Below, in pieces: positions 8,591 to 18,160 of a stretch of 64,000 nucleotides of DNA. The notes beneath the pieces were generated by a model. The model had not been told where the DNA came from. It ran no database searches and was given only the letters and a program-made list of their open reading frames with translations. Origin of the DNA: Marinobacter sp. F4206 (lineage in GTDB: Bacteria > Pseudomonadota > Gammaproteobacteria > Pseudomonadales > Oleiphilaceae); the NCBI RefSeq assembly GCF_019392195.1, contig NZ_JAHXKI010000001.1:372001-436000 (forward strand). Reading direction: 5' to 3'. The stretch's first letter is position 1. Every line of letters starts with the position of its first letter. Both the position numbers and the translations under genes were made by a program.

Positions 8591-9767
8591 ATTTGCTCAG
8601 ATGCTTCATGGCCGATTCAAGACCATCAATGGTCAGTGGGTACATGTGATCATTGACCAACTGTCGGGTCATACCGAGAGAGCCTCCGCTCCCCCAATAG
8701 CTTTCCGGCAGCGGGTTGAGCCAGACGACTTTGCGAAAATGATCTGATACCCGCTGGAACCAGGTTGCGCCAGCTTCCTCGTTCCAGTGTTCTATCGAGC
8801 CACCGGGATGCGAGATTTCATAGGGCGCCATCGTGGCGTCTCCCACAAAAATGACTTTGTAATCCGGGGAGTACTTATGAAGGATGTCATAAGTACTCGT
8901 GGTTTCATTCATTCGACGAATGTTGTTGGTCCAGACGCTCTCATAAATGAAATTGTGGAAGTAAAAATACTCCATGTGCTTGAACTCGAGTCTCGCCGCG
9001 GAGAACAGTTCCTCGCACACCCGAATATGAGGATCCATTGACCCACCAACATCGAAAAAAATCAGTACCTTCACCGCATTGTGCCGCTCCGGCACCATTT
9101 TGAGGTCCAGATACCCAGCATTGCGGGCAGTGGATCGGATAGTGTCATCCATATCGAGCTGGTCGGCCGCACCCTGACGCGCGAACTTGCGGAGGCGACG
9201 AAGGGCCACCTTGATGTTTCGGATGCCCAGGGTAATGCTGTCATCCAGATCCTTGAATGCGCGTTTCTCCCAGACCTTGACCGCTCGCCCGTGCCGGCCA
9301 TTTTTCTGGCCAATACGGAAACCTTCCGGGTTGTAGCCATCCGCACCAAACGGAGAGGTACCGCCGGTCCCAATCCATTTGTTACCTCCAGCATGGCGTT
9401 CACTCTGTTCTTCCATGCGTTTCTTGAAGGTCTCGATGAGTTCCTCCAGGCCGCCCAGGGAGTCGATTTTGGCTTTATCTTCCTCGGACAGGTGCTTTTC
9501 AAATTCGGCGCGCAGCCAGTCGTCCGGAATCAGCATCTCCATCAGGTCATCAAGATTCTCGATGCCCTCAAAGTAAGCCTTGAACGCTCGGTCGAACTTG
9601 TCGAAGTGACGCTCGTCCTTCACCAGGCACAGGCGCGACAGATAGTAGAAGTCTTCCATGTCAGCAAACGCCAGACGATTCTGGAGGGCCTCCAGAAGGT
9701 CCAGGAATTCGCGCAAACTCGCGGGTACCTTCGCACGCCGCACTTCTAGAAAAAAATCAATCAACAT
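8589..9767 (-). CDS. CoxE-like VWA domain protein, partner of a MoxR ATPase
   Basis: I take the start at the ATG at 9765-9767 (MLIDFFLEVRRAKVPAS), giving 392 residues. A longer reading would add 24 poorly conserved-looking residues running back into the upstream MoxR gene. The N-terminal half is acidic and helical. The C-terminal half is a von Willebrand A domain whose metal-site loop reads FFDVGGSMD, so the first serine of the usual DxSxS is Gly. The gene starts 22 bases after the MoxR-type gene. MoxR AAA+ ATPases and CoxE-like VWA proteins commonly act together as a chaperone pair for protein maturation. The client here is not evident. Confidence 0.85.
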   Translation of the reverse strand: MLIDFFLEVRRAKVPASLREFLDLLEALQNRLAFADMEDFYYLSRLCLVKDERHFDKFDRAFKAYFEGIENLDDLMEMLIPDDWLRAEFEKHLSEEDKAKIDSLGGLEELIETFKKRMEEQSERHAGGNKWIGTGGTSPFGADGYNPEGFRIGQKNGRHGRAVKVWEKRAFKDLDDSITLGIRNIKVALRRLRKFARQGAADQLDMDDTIRSTARNAGYLDLKMVPERHNAVKVLIFFDVGGSMDPHIRVCEELFSAARLEFKHMEYFYFHNFIYESVWTNNIRRMNETTSTYDILHKYSPDYKVIFVGDATMAPYEISHPGGSIEHWNEEAGATWFQRVSDHFRKVVWLNPLPESYWGSGGSLGMTRQLVNDHMYPLTIDGLESAMKHLSK

Positions 9768-9789
9768 AAAACGAGACTCTTGCTGAGTA

Positions 9790-10632
9790 TCAGCTGCGAC
9801 GACGGGCCATAAAGGCCAGCTTTTGCAGCAGGTGAACATCCTGCTCGTTTTTCACCAGTGCGCCATACAAGGGCGGCAGCGCAGAACTGGTGTCTTTCTC
9901 TTGAAGCATTTTCGCAGACAATTCATCCGCCATCAGCAATTTCAGCCAATCGATCAGCTCGGATGTGGACGGCTTCTTCTTCAGTCCCGGCACCTTACGA
10001 ACATCGAAGAATACTTCCAGCGCATCACGAACAATTTCCTGCTGCAGGCCCGGGAAGTGAACATCGACAATGTCCTTCATGGTGTCGTGCTCCGGGAAAC
10101 TGATGTAGTGGAAGAAGCAGCGACGGAGGAATGCGTCCGGCAGTTCCTTCTCGTTATTACTGGTAATCACGACAATCGGGCGCTGACGGGCCTTTACGGA
10201 CTGCTGGGTTTCATAAACAAAGAACTCCATTCGATCCAGCTCCAGCAGCAGGTCGTTTGGAAACTCAATATCGGCCTTGTCGATTTCATCAATCAACAGC
10301 ACAACCTGCTCGTCGGCTTCAAAGGCCTCCCAGAGCTTGCCCTTCACAATGTAGTTGCTGATATCTTTAACTTTTTCATCGCCAAGCTGGGAATCGCGAA
10401 GGCGGGAAACTGCATCATACTCGTACAGGCCCTGCTGGGCCTTGGTGGTCGACTTGATGTGCCAGGGAATCAACCGCATACCCAGTGCGGCGGCCATTTC
10501 TTCAGCCAGCAAGGTCTTGCCGGTTCCGGGTTCGCCTTTGATCAGCAGTGGTCGCTGGAGCGATATCGCCGCGTTGACGGCCATTTGCAGGTCATCTGTG
10601 GCTACGTAGTTATCGGTACCGGTAAACTTCAT
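9790..10632 (-). CDS. MoxR-family AAA+ ATPase
   Basis: A 280-residue cytoplasmic ATPase. The Walker A motif GEPGTGKTLLAEE lies at about residues 37-49, Walker B VVLLIDEIDKAD at about 109-120, and a sensor region VVITSNNEKELPDAFLRRC at about 152-170, all typical of MoxR/RavA-like proteins. It lies between two genes for VWA-domain proteins (10651-12594 upstream, 8589-9767 downstream), the usual context for this family. It probably remodels or inserts cofactors into a partner presented by the VWA protein. The substrate is unknown. Length and motifs are complete. Confidence 0.92.
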   Translation of the reverse strand: MKFTGTDNYVATDDLQMAVNAAISLQRPLLIKGEPGTGKTLLAEEMAAALGMRLIPWHIKSTTKAQQGLYEYDAVSRLRDSQLGDEKVKDISNYIVKGKLWEAFEADEQVVLLIDEIDKADIEFPNDLLLELDRMEFFVYETQQSVKARQRPIVVITSNNEKELPDAFLRRCFFHYISFPEHDTMKDIVDVHFPGLQQEIVRDALEVFFDVRKVPGLKKKPSTSELIDWLKLLMADELSAKMLQEKDTSSALPPLYGALVKNEQDVHLLQKLAFMARRRS

Positions 10633-10650
10633 GTCTAAAATTCCTGTAGG

Positions 10651-12594
10651 TTACTTTTTCTGATCTGAATCGTCAGGTTTCTGCTGGGTCTCGTCGTCCG
10701 CGTGATCGGGATCACTCCCATCGTACTCGGGGAGCTCGTCGAATTCCGACAGATCGAAATCATCCAGTCCGAATTCATCCTCATCAGGCTCCGATTCTGA
10801 CTCCCTATCCGAAGGCTGCATCTCATCGGTCACCTCGGGAATGTCTTCTGAAACCTCTTCGGTCGCCTCTTCTGGCGAAGCATCCGTGGCGGCAGCTACC
10901 TCTGGTTCCGACTTATCGTCCAGATCCGCTACGGTCTCCCGCTCGGCTGCGGCCATTGCCTGTTCCGAACGTTGCGCCTGACGTTTCCTCATCGCAAGCC
11001 AGATGACAGCCATCAGTCCAACTCCACCGACACCCGCGCCGATTGCCCAGACGGGAACCGGCAGAGCACTCACCGCATCGTCCTCCGGCACGGGAGATTC
11101 AGGGGTTGGAGGCTCAGCGACCTGCAACTCAGAGGCGTCGGGCTCCTCCACCTTGCTAACATCAATCGGACTTGTGATTAACGGCTCGGAATTTTTTGAT
11201 GACTCCGACTCGGATTCCACTACCTGTCGTGCAGGATCAGCAGATGGCTCAGCTTCCGGTTCTCCCCCCACGGCCGCTTCTGGGGACTCGTCACCGGCTT
11301 GGCTCTCTGCCGTTGTTTCCGTGGAAACGAACCCGGTGCGAGTACTGAACTTCCTGCCGAAGGTTTGACCGTCGGCGATAACCTCTATTCGATACAGCCC
11401 GCTCGCCGGCAGCCGACCAATGGTATCCGCGTACACACCATCCTTCGGCGGTTCGTCACCGGAAAGCAGTTTGGTACCGCTCCGGCCGTCTTCCGACGTA
11501 ATACTGAGCCGGACATCAAGGACCTGCAGGAAATCCCGGTTGGTAATTTTCTCGCCATTCTCGAAGAACGCAATTTCAAGGTCGATGGGGCTATCTTCAG
11601 AGAATGATGTCGGAACCGGGCTCACCGCCATACGCAGATCACTGACCACGGTAACGCGGCTGCCCTCACCCAACTCGCCATTAATACGCCACTCACCCGC
11701 CATCGGTTCGCTGACGGTCATCAGATCGTAACCGGCTTCCCGTGCCCAGCGGATTGATTCTGGCGGTTGAGCCAGAGTGATGGTGGTGCCATCCGGTCGA
11801 ACCAGTTCGAGCTCTCGTGTCTCGCTGGTTTCCTGCTCGCCCCAGAATATAAGTGCGGTGTATTCGGTGACACCCTCGTCAACCGAGAAAGCATTTCCGA
11901 CGATGGGTACCTGTTCCTGGGGAATGGCGGTGTTCAACGCCTCAAGGAAAGCCCGATTCAGGGCGTCTGCACTGTCAGCAACCTGGAACCGTCCGCCTGA
12001 GTCTCGGGCGAGCTGCTGCAGGAATTCTGCGTCCGCCTCCGAAGACAGGGCAATCGGGTGAAAGGTCGCGCCCTGCTTCGTCAGATCTGAAACCAGGGTA
12101 TCCAGTATTCTGTTTTCCTCGCGCTGGTTGATGCTCGCGTCGTCCGAAACATCCACTTTGCCATCTGTAAGCAGAATGAAATGGGTTTCCTCCAGGACAC
12201 CACCGGTATAATAGCTGTCGCTCGCAACCTCTATCGCTTTCCCAAGGTTGGTTCTGAGCGCTACCGAGTTGATCTGACCGGAACGCTCGATAGCCTGTTC
12301 GCGCCACTCAGTCGTCACCGCCCGGTGCGGGATCAGCATGTTTACGTACTGGCCAAAGGTCCACAGACCCGCCGTTGCTCCCTCCGGGATCATGCGCGCC
12401 AGAAGCCTTACGGCAGGCTGGCGCAGATTGTCCGGATCGTTGTCTTTCATTGACCCGGAAATATCAACGATGATCCTTACATCGGACTGCTCAGGAAGGT
12501 TCGGCGCGGAGACTTCCTGGGCGTGAACAGTCGCCGGGAACAGCGTGGCGGCAAGGAAAATCAACGTCAGCAGTCGTGGCATCTTCGCTCTCAC
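10651..12594 (-). CDS. VWA-domain membrane protein (TIGR03503-like)
   Basis: A 647-residue protein with a signal peptide (about residues 1-25). A von Willebrand A domain at about residues 38-230 has an intact metal-site motif DISGSM. A beta-rich middle region, a long acidic low-complexity linker (about 430-510, rich in Glu, Ser, Pro), a transmembrane helix near 515-540 (VWAIGAGVGGVGLMAVIWLAM) and a highly acidic cytoplasmic tail complete it. The arrangement and the WTFGQYVNMLIPH segment resemble the gammaproteobacterial VWA family TIGR03503, recognised from memory. It precedes the MoxR gene by 18 bases. The role may be periplasmic metal-dependent binding signalled to the MoxR/CoxE-like pair. 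Confidence 0.78.
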   Translation of the reverse strand: MRAKMPRLLTLIFLAATLFPATVHAQEVSAPNLPEQSDVRIIVDISGSMKDNDPDNLRQPAVRLLARMIPEGATAGLWTFGQYVNMLIPHRAVTTEWREQAIERSGQINSVALRTNLGKAIEVASDSYYTGGVLEETHFILLTDGKVDVSDDASINQREENRILDTLVSDLTKQGATFHPIALSSEADAEFLQQLARDSGGRFQVADSADALNRAFLEALNTAIPQEQVPIVGNAFSVDEGVTEYTALIFWGEQETSETRELELVRPDGTTITLAQPPESIRWAREAGYDLMTVSEPMAGEWRINGELGEGSRVTVVSDLRMAVSPVPTSFSEDSPIDLEIAFFENGEKITNRDFLQVLDVRLSITSEDGRSGTKLLSGDEPPKDGVYADTIGRLPASGLYRIEVIADGQTFGRKFSTRTGFVSTETTAESQAGDESPEAAVGGEPEAEPSADPARQVVESESESSKNSEPLITSPIDVSKVEEPDASELQVAEPPTPESPVPEDDAVSALPVPVWAIGAGVGGVGLMAVIWLAMRKRQAQRSEQAMAAAERETVADLDDKSEPEVAAATDASPEEATEEVSEDIPEVTDEMQPSDRESESEPDEDEFGLDDFDLSEFDELPEYDGSDPDHADDETQQKPDDSDQKK

Positions 12595-12628
12595 GAGTTT
12601 GTTCGTTCAGCGGTTCCGCATCATTCCG

Positions 12629-12973
12629 TTAGCGTCGTGCCAGACGATAACGTACAAGATCCAGAATCCAGACCAAAAGCATCACCAGTCCTGCGATGCC
12701 GAGATTGAAGAGGGCCCTGCCTGCGGCATCCGCCTCTCCCAGAATCAGTTCATAGCCACCGTACAACCAGGCCGGTATCCACCAGCCGGCGAATTCCGGC
12801 GATTCCACCGGCGTCAGCAACAACGCCACCAGCGCTGCTAGAAGAAGAGTTCTCAACCCATAGATGGGTAGAAAGCGGAACAGGTGCTTCATCATGTAAA
12901 AGAACACAACGAAGGCAATAGCATAGGCGGCCCAGAAAATTCCATAGGCCAATTGTGCGTCGGTATCGATCAT
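12629..12973 (-). CDS. Small inner-membrane protein of unknown function
   Basis: A 114-residue hydrophobic protein with about four membrane segments (residues about 8-28, 38-55, 62-76 and 87-107). No catalytic motif is visible. Its ATG overlaps the stop of the upstream ycgN by one base (TAATG), so it is translationally coupled. The large VWA gene follows 34 bases downstream, so it may act with the VWA/MoxR set, although the coupling to ycgN may be only positional. Confidence 0.7.
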   Translation of the reverse strand: MIDTDAQLAYGIFWAAYAIAFVVFFYMMKHLFRFLPIYGLRTLLLAALVALLLTPVESPEFAGWWIPAWLYGGYELILGEADAAGRALFNLGIAGLVMLLVWILDLVRYRLARR

Positions 12974-13419
12974 TAAATAATCCAGTGAATGATGTGTTCT
13001 TCCCAGTCCTCTTCAGGAACCTGATCCTCAGAGACTACCTTGTCTCGAATGGAAACCCCCGCCTCGTGAACGGAGGCAGGATCGCCACTGCGCAGGGGGT
13101 GCCAGTCCGCCAGCGGTCTGCCTTCAGCCAGGGTGCGATAAGCACACGTGTATGGGAGCCAATGGTAGTCGTTGACGGTATCCGCTGTCAGCACCGTGCA
13201 CCCGGGTACCTTTTTCAATCGTTCGGAGTAGACGGTGCAACGACAGGTCGCTTCATCCATATACCGACACACCAGATCGGTATGATAGACCTCGCCGGTA
13301 TCCTCATCCTCAAGCTTGTTCAGACAGCATTTGCCGCAGCCATCGCACAGGGATTCCCATTCGGTCGAATTCATCTCATGGAGGCGTTTTCGTTGCCAGA
13401 AGGGAATCTGGGCAATCAT
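12973..13419 (-). CDS. ycgN: YcgN-family cysteine-cluster protein
   Basis: A 148-residue protein with the cysteine pattern of the UPF0153/YcgN group: CDGCGKCC at about residues 28-35, then further cysteines in LVCRYMD, TCRCTV, GCTV and YTCAY. The clustered cysteines suggest a metal or iron-sulfur centre. The biochemical role of the family is not established to my knowledge. It overlaps the upstream ycgL by 4 bases and the next gene by one base, the usual gammaproteobacterial ycgL-ycgN pairing next to RNase D. Confidence 0.92.
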   Translation of the reverse strand: MIAQIPFWQRKRLHEMNSTEWESLCDGCGKCCLNKLEDEDTGEVYHTDLVCRYMDEATCRCTVYSERLKKVPGCTVLTADTVNDYHWLPYTCAYRTLAEGRPLADWHPLRSGDPASVHEAGVSIRDKVVSEDQVPEEDWEEHIIHWII

Positions 13420-13709
13420 TTGTCGCGCTGCTCCAGCTTCTTGCGGAAATCGACCACGTAGCTGTCCTGCTCTTCCGGCATTTGCAGATAAAAATCTTTT
13501 TCCGCCAGTGCTTCCAGGACCTGCTTACCGGTCGTCCGCGCCAGTTTCCGATCCGGCGTCATGATCAGGTCCATTGAATGCACCGGCTGACCAAAAATGC
13601 CCCGAAGGCTCTCCGGGAGATCCTCCCAGGCCTGTCCCCGGCGAACGTAGATGTAGGTATCGCGTTTCTTGCTGCTGCGAAATACAGAAACAAATTCCCG
13701 TTCTTTCAT
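13416..13709 (-). CDS. ycgL: YcgL-family protein
   Basis: Taking the ATG at 13707-13709 (MKEREFVSVFRSSKK) gives 97 residues, the usual YcgL size. A longer frame would reach back into rnd. The fold region includes TYIYVRRGQAWEDLPESL and a C-terminal FYLQMPEEQDSYVVDF. The function of the family is uncharacterised. The start codon overlaps the rnd stop (ATGA), and ycgN overlaps its own 3' end, so rnd-ycgL-ycgN is a coupled unit. Confidence 0.9.
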   Translation of the reverse strand: MKEREFVSVFRSSKKRDTYIYVRRGQAWEDLPESLRGIFGQPVHSMDLIMTPDRKLARTTGKQVLEALAEKDFYLQMPEEQDSYVVDFRKKLEQRDK

Positions 13710-14854
13710 GATGCCAGTAGTTCCTCTATATCCGCCCTGAATGGCGCCAGGATGCGCTCCCGCCACCCCTGGAAAAAGGGGTGGTTATCCAGACTTCGTT
13801 CCTGGACAACCTTTTCAAGACGTTTTCTTGGTGCCAGCAATTCCACCGGTATATCGGCTTCTTCCGCTGATTTTACGAACAGGCGCTTTAACAGTTTGAA
13901 GTACGCCTGCTGATCACGCGTTAGCGGAGGGGCGATCCGCTGAAGCCCGGAATTATCCGCCGTACGCCCCTTTTCAACAAGTTGCAGCAGGGTATCGCCG
14001 TATCGCCGCACGGCTCCGGATGGAATTCCTTGAATGTTCGAAAGTGCGCCGGTCGATCCCGGCATTTTTTCCGCAATAGCGATCAACAGGGGATCTCCCA
14101 ATACGCGGTTCCGGGGACGGTCCCGGCGTTCGCATTCCTGCTCGCGCCATTTCACAAGCTCCCTCAATACCCCCTGCTGCTGAGGACTGAGCGTCCAGCC
14201 TCCGCGGAGCTTAAGGTAATGCTTACCGGGATCGTCCTGACGGGCCAATTCCTCGGCAAAACGCTCAGACTCCTCGCGGAAGGCTGAAATAAGCTCCCGC
14301 TCACGCAAACGCTCCTCAAGCCATCGGTACATCGGCTCCAGGAATCGAATATCATCCACTGCGTAACTCTGCTGTGCTTCCGACAATGGCCGGGACAGCC
14401 AGTCGGACCGGGTGGCCGACTTGTCCAGGGTCTCACCAAACAGAGTTTCTACCAGACGGGCATAACCGAGTGAAAAACCGGCGCCAGCCATAGCGGCCCC
14501 AATTTGCAGGTCCAGCACGCCTCTGGGCTGAATACCCAGCCACCGACGAAACAGCTCCAGATCCTCACTCATGGCATAGAGTAGCTTTGGCGTTTCGGGA
14601 TCCGCCAGGACATCCCGGAATCGGGAAGATGCTTCGGCCACTTCCGGATCGACAAGACAGAACTCACCCCGGAGGCCGAGCTGCACCAGCCCGGGAATTG
14701 GATAAAAAGTATTAACCCGCTCGAATTCAGTATCGAGCGCTAACGGTGCGCCGCTGCCCTTCTCCAGCCACTGATCCAGAGCCGCCGGCTCCCGGAGCCA
14801 ATGAATGGTGTCTGGTGCCGGGGGAACGTCAACAGCCGGATTCAAAAGTGTCAT
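13706..14854 (-). CDS. rnd: Ribonuclease D
   Basis: A 382-residue DEDD-family 3'-5' exoribonuclease that trims tRNA precursors and other structured RNAs. Exo motifs are visible: Exo I LALDTEFERV (about residues 37-46), Exo II around LLYAMSEDLELFRRW (about 92-106) and Exo III SYAVDDIRFL (about 163-172). An HRDC region follows around residues 220-300. It is followed directly by ycgL with a 4-base overlap and starts 19 bases after recR. Length and motif set are normal. Confidence 0.93.
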   Translation of the reverse strand: MTLLNPAVDVPPAPDTIHWLREPAALDQWLEKGSGAPLALDTEFERVNTFYPIPGLVQLGLRGEFCLVDPEVAEASSRFRDVLADPETPKLLYAMSEDLELFRRWLGIQPRGVLDLQIGAAMAGAGFSLGYARLVETLFGETLDKSATRSDWLSRPLSEAQQSYAVDDIRFLEPMYRWLEERLRERELISAFREESERFAEELARQDDPGKHYLKLRGGWTLSPQQQGVLRELVKWREQECERRDRPRNRVLGDPLLIAIAEKMPGSTGALSNIQGIPSGAVRRYGDTLLQLVEKGRTADNSGLQRIAPPLTRDQQAYFKLLKRLFVKSAEEADIPVELLAPRKRLEKVVQERSLDNHPFFQGWRERILAPFRADIEELLAS

Positions 14855-14873
14855 AGAAAAGCCTGGTGGTCTT

Positions 14874-15476
14874 TTATTCGGAGAGTGGCTTGCGGCCGCG
14901 GAAGGCGTGAGTCAGGGTGAAACCGTCCACGTAACCCAGTTCGCCCCCGACCGGAATGCCATGGGCAAGGCGAGTAATGAGGATATCGCGACCATCGAGC
15001 CGATCGGCAATATAATGGGCCGTCGCTTCCCCTTCGACAGTGGGGTTGGTGGCAAGAATAAGTTCCGTCACGCCCTCTTTGTTAACTCGATCCAGTAGGC
15101 GCTCAATCCCGATTTCTTCAGGTCCTACACCATCAATGGGCGAGAGATGCCCCATCAGCACGAAATAGCCGCCGCGATAGTCCCCCGCCTGCTCGATCGC
15201 CAGCAGATCCGACGGGCTTTCGACCACGCACAGGGTGCCGGTGCGTCGGGCCGAGTTTTCGCAGATACCGCATATTTCAGTATCGGCAAAGTTCTGGCAA
15301 CTATCGCAGCGTCTGACGCCAGTCATGGCGCTGCTCAATGCATCGGAAAGACGGCTGCCCCCCGTACGTCCCCTCTCCAGCAGGTGAAACGCCATGCGCT
15401 GGGCAGTCTTCTGCCCCACTCCGGGCAAACACCGAAGCGATTCCACCAGTTCATCTACGAGCGGGCTAAAGGCCAT
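14874..15476 (-). CDS. recR: Recombination mediator RecR
   Basis: A 200-residue protein with all RecR parts: helix-hairpin-helix [17 protein letters not shown] at about residues 18-34, a four-cysteine zinc site (CDSC and CGIC, about residues 57-72) and a Toprim domain ([14 protein letters not shown] and [13 protein letters not shown]). RecR with RecF/RecO loads RecA at gapped DNA. The order dnaX-ybaB-recR is conserved in gammaproteobacteria and holds here. Confidence 0.97.
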   Translation of the reverse strand: MAFSPLVDELVESLRCLPGVGQKTAQRMAFHLLERGRTGGSRLSDALSSAMTGVRRCDSCQNFADTEICGICENSARRTGTLCVVESPSDLLAIEQAGDYRGGYFVLMGHLSPIDGVGPEEIGIERLLDRVNKEGVTELILATNPTVEGEATAHYIADRLDGRDILITRLAHGIPVGGELGYVDGFTLTHAFRGRKPLSE

Positions 15477-15516
15477 GAAACATCCTCAAACTTCCGGACA
15501 ACGAATGTAGCAGGGT

Positions 15517-15840
15517 TCAGAACGGCATCTTGAAGCCGGGAGGCATACCCATGCCTGACATCATTCCGGACATCTTGTCTTTCTGATTCGCCTCCACCCG
15601 GCGCACAGCATCGTTAACAGCCGCCGCCAGCAGGTCCTCTAGAATCTCCTTTTCTTCAGTCAGGAGCGAGGGATCAATCTCGACCTTGCGAACATCGTGG
15701 CGGCCGTTCATGGTGACTTTTACCAGTCCAGCGCCAGCTTCGCCGGTCACTTCCGCCTTGGCGATTTCTTCCTGCGCTTTCTGCATATCTTCTTGCATTT
15801 TCTGGGCCTTTTTCATCAGGTCGCCCATATTGTTCATCAT
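15517..15840 (-). CDS. ybaB: YbaB/EbfC nucleoid-associated protein
   Basis: A 107-residue protein with an alpha-helical N-terminus ([19 protein letters not shown]), the core [19 protein letters not shown] and a C-terminal methionine/glycine-rich tail, all typical of YbaB/EbfC, a dimeric DNA-binding protein. Two adjacent ATG codons could start it. AGGAG lies 8 bases before the first. It sits 4 bases after the dnaX stop. Confidence 0.95.
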   Translation of the reverse strand: MMNNMGDLMKKAQKMQEDMQKAQEEIAKAEVTGEAGAGLVKVTMNGRHDVRKVEIDPSLLTEEKEILEDLLAAAVNDAVRRVEANQKDKMSGMMSGMGMPPGFKMPF

Positions 15841-15844
15841 GCTG

Positions 15845-17803
15845 CTATCTCCTGCTTGTCTCTATCGGCCGGATACTGTCTTCGACTACCCGGGCACCGA
15901 ATCGTTCAACGATGGACTGCACGGCCGGATCCTTGCGAATTGACTCTTCAGCCGCCTGCTGACGAGCCTTCCGCTGGCGCTCTTCAAAGGCCGCCGGTGT
16001 ATGGGGCCCAGGGTTACCCGGCTCCACACGTAAATCAGTAGTAGCGCCAAAGCGATTTCTCAAGCCGGTCAGAATCTTTTCTTCATGTCGCGCGTTCAGG
16101 AGACGCGCATGGCCGGCATCAATGGTCAGGACAACGGTATCTCCTTGCCATGACAACGCCCCGTGGCTGGCCAGATTTCCCGGCATGCCGACGATGCCCA
16201 GAGACCTGAAATCCCGCTCCCACACAAACTCGCCACCCGATTGCGGAACCGGTTCCTGCTCCGGCGGCGTGGAGGACTCAGATTCCTCTGGACGCAACGC
16301 TTCCGGCTCCGACTGCTCATCCGATGCAGAGGGCTCGTAATCTGGGAGAGGTTCAGACTCCACTGGTTGAATGTCGGGCTCACGCTCGGTCTCCCTCGCC
16401 AGCTCCTGTCCGGATTCAGGCTCAGGTTCTGGCTCGGCGGCGGCCTGCGCGTCGAGACTGGCGAGCCAGGAATCGTCGTGGGAGTCGTCGGTCGGGGGCG
16501 ACACTGTGGCCTGTTCACTTTCATCCACACCGTCCCCGGCGACCTCACTGACCGGATCACGCGTGCTGTCGTTCGCAGGCTCGGGCTCATTAGCAGGTGC
16601 GGGATCAACAGGCGCACTGGGCTCGCCTCGTGGCGCGGGTGCGGGGTCGGGTTCATCCCGGGCTGCCCCAGACCCGGCCTGTCCTCCGGAGCTTACCGCG
16701 GGCGGCTCCCGTCGGTCGGCACCGGGGCGAAACGCCAGCATGCGCAACAAGGTCATCTCGAAGCCCATACGCGCGTCCGGCGTAATGGCCAGATCCTTGC
16801 GCCCCATCAAAGCTGCCTGATAGAAAAGCTGGGCATCCTCGGCGCTCAATTTGCGTGCTAATGTCTGGACCTGGGCAGCATCGCCCAGGGCATTGTCTGC
16901 AGTGCCCGGCACCACCTGCTCCATGGTCACCCGATGGAATAGTGACAGCAGGTCAGCAAGAATGACGCTGTAATCAGGCGCAAAGTCCGAGATCCGGTTG
17001 ATTTCGGACAACAGTCCCGGGCCATCCCTTTCAACCAGCGCCTGCACCAGACGCTCTACATCCCGCTGATCAATGGTACCCAGCATGTTGCTGACATCGC
17101 TTGCCGCCAGCTTCTGGTTCCCGAAGGCAATGGCCTGATCCGTCAAGCTCAGGGCATCACGCATACTGCCGTCAGCTGCCCGGGCCAGAAGCCACAGGGC
17201 TGGATCTTCGAAAGAAATCTGCTCTTCGGTGAGGACGTGCTGAAGGTGACCGGCAATATGCTCCGGCGTCATGCGTTTGAGATTGAACTGCAGACAACGG
17301 GACAGCACCGTCACCGGCAGCTTCTGGGGATCGGTGGTTGCCAGCAGGAATTTTACGTGTTCCGGGGGCTCTTCCAGGGTTTTCAGAAAGGCATTGAACG
17401 ACTGATTGGTCAGCATGTGAACCTCGTCAATGAGGTACACCTTGTAGCGGCCACGGGTGGGCGCATACTGAACATTGTCAGTGAGTTCCCGCATGTCGTC
17501 CACGCCGGTTCTGGACGCGGCATCAATCTCAATCAGGTCGACAAACCGGCCTTCCTGGATCTCAGTGCAACTTGAGCACTCCCCGCAAGGCCGTGGAGTA
17601 ATCCCCGTCTCACAGTTCAGGCATCGTGCCAGCAATCGACCAATGGTGGTTTTACCGACACCCCGGGTACCGGTAAACAGATAGGCGTGGTGCAGGCGCT
17701 GGTTCTCCAGGGCATGAATCAGTGCCTGGAGCACATGTTCCTGACCCACCATGTCTTCAAACGTTCGGGGTCGCCATTTACGGGCAAGTACCTGGTAGCT
17801 CAT
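15845..17803 (-). CDS. dnaX: DNA polymerase III subunit tau (gamma/tau)
   Basis: A 652-residue clamp-loader ATPase. The N-terminal AAA+ module has Walker [13 protein letters not shown] (about residues 45-56), a four-cysteine zinc site (CLNC...CGECSSC, about 64-80), the DEVH Walker B at about 126 and the sensor region [15 protein letters not shown]. The C-terminal half is a long acidic, Pro/Glu-rich linker (about 380-530) and then the tau-specific domain. I see no convincing A-rich slippery site for a gamma-form frameshift. The gene lies downstream of ffs on the same strand. Confidence 0.96.
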   Translation of the reverse strand: MSYQVLARKWRPRTFEDMVGQEHVLQALIHALENQRLHHAYLFTGTRGVGKTTIGRLLARCLNCETGITPRPCGECSSCTEIQEGRFVDLIEIDAASRTGVDDMRELTDNVQYAPTRGRYKVYLIDEVHMLTNQSFNAFLKTLEEPPEHVKFLLATTDPQKLPVTVLSRCLQFNLKRMTPEHIAGHLQHVLTEEQISFEDPALWLLARAADGSMRDALSLTDQAIAFGNQKLAASDVSNMLGTIDQRDVERLVQALVERDGPGLLSEINRISDFAPDYSVILADLLSLFHRVTMEQVVPGTADNALGDAAQVQTLARKLSAEDAQLFYQAALMGRKDLAITPDARMGFEMTLLRMLAFRPGADRREPPAVSSGGQAGSGAARDEPDPAPAPRGEPSAPVDPAPANEPEPANDSTRDPVSEVAGDGVDESEQATVSPPTDDSHDDSWLASLDAQAAAEPEPEPESGQELARETEREPDIQPVESEPLPDYEPSASDEQSEPEALRPEESESSTPPEQEPVPQSGGEFVWERDFRSLGIVGMPGNLASHGALSWQGDTVVLTIDAGHARLLNARHEEKILTGLRNRFGATTDLRVEPGNPGPHTPAAFEERQRKARQQAAEESIRKDPAVQSIVERFGARVVEDSIRPIETSRR

Positions 17804-17945
17804 GATCCGTCAACTGCAGTGAAAAACGGGCTTAACCTTAGCATGGACCCGACTTGAGAAGAAGCAAAGATCGACCGCGAAAGACCGCAAAGAATGCATT
17901 CAGGCCGGGGAAAATCAGGGAATTACGGGCGGGTACGAACAATCT

Positions 17946-18058
17946 GGGGGTGGCCCCACCAGCGACACTCCGGCACACAATTCCACCGCTGCGGCTGCTC
18001 CCTTCCGGGCCTGACCGGGTTCACGGTTTCATGTTGCGGAGGCACCAATGGGGCCACC
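17946..18058 (-). ncRNA. ffs: 4.5S RNA (bacterial signal recognition particle RNA)
   Basis: On the minus strand the sequence has the conserved SRP RNA apical core GGTCAGGCCCGGAAGGGAGC, with the GGAA tetraloop and asymmetric loops bound by Ffh. The two ends, GGTGGCCCC at the 5' side and GGGGCCACC at the 3' side, pair to close one long hairpin of about 113 bases, the small SRP RNA type. It lies just upstream of dnaX, the common gammaproteobacterial position. The ends are estimated from base pairing. Confidence 0.93.
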
Positions 18059-18097
18059 ATAACGGCGTTTCAGGACAATTCCCTGAAAGCGGCGCGC

Positions 18098-18126
18098 ATA
18101 GTAGCAAAAGGGTTTCCCGACTACAA
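18098..18126 (-). promoter_or_regulatory. Sigma-70-type promoter of ffs
   Basis: On the minus strand TTGTAG (-35, 18121-18126) and TACTAT (-10, 18098-18103) are separated by exactly 17 bases and followed by a GC-rich discriminator GCGCGCC, typical of stable RNA promoters. The predicted start is about 35 bases before the mature 5' end, implying a precursor leader. That leader contains a perfect 7-bp hairpin (18068-18088). Confidence 0.65.
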
Positions 18127-18160
18127 CGACAATTCGGAAAGTCGGGAGCAAGCCACTTTC

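Noticed and set aside
8422..8649. A 75-residue plus-strand open frame in the gap before the VWA gene
   Set aside because: It overlaps the terminator hairpin and the VWA gene, has no ribosome site and no recognisable protein; the sequence is better explained as structured RNA.
16300..16800. A programmed frameshift in dnaX giving a gamma form
   Set aside because: No A-rich slippery run with a following stop was found near the end of the third domain.
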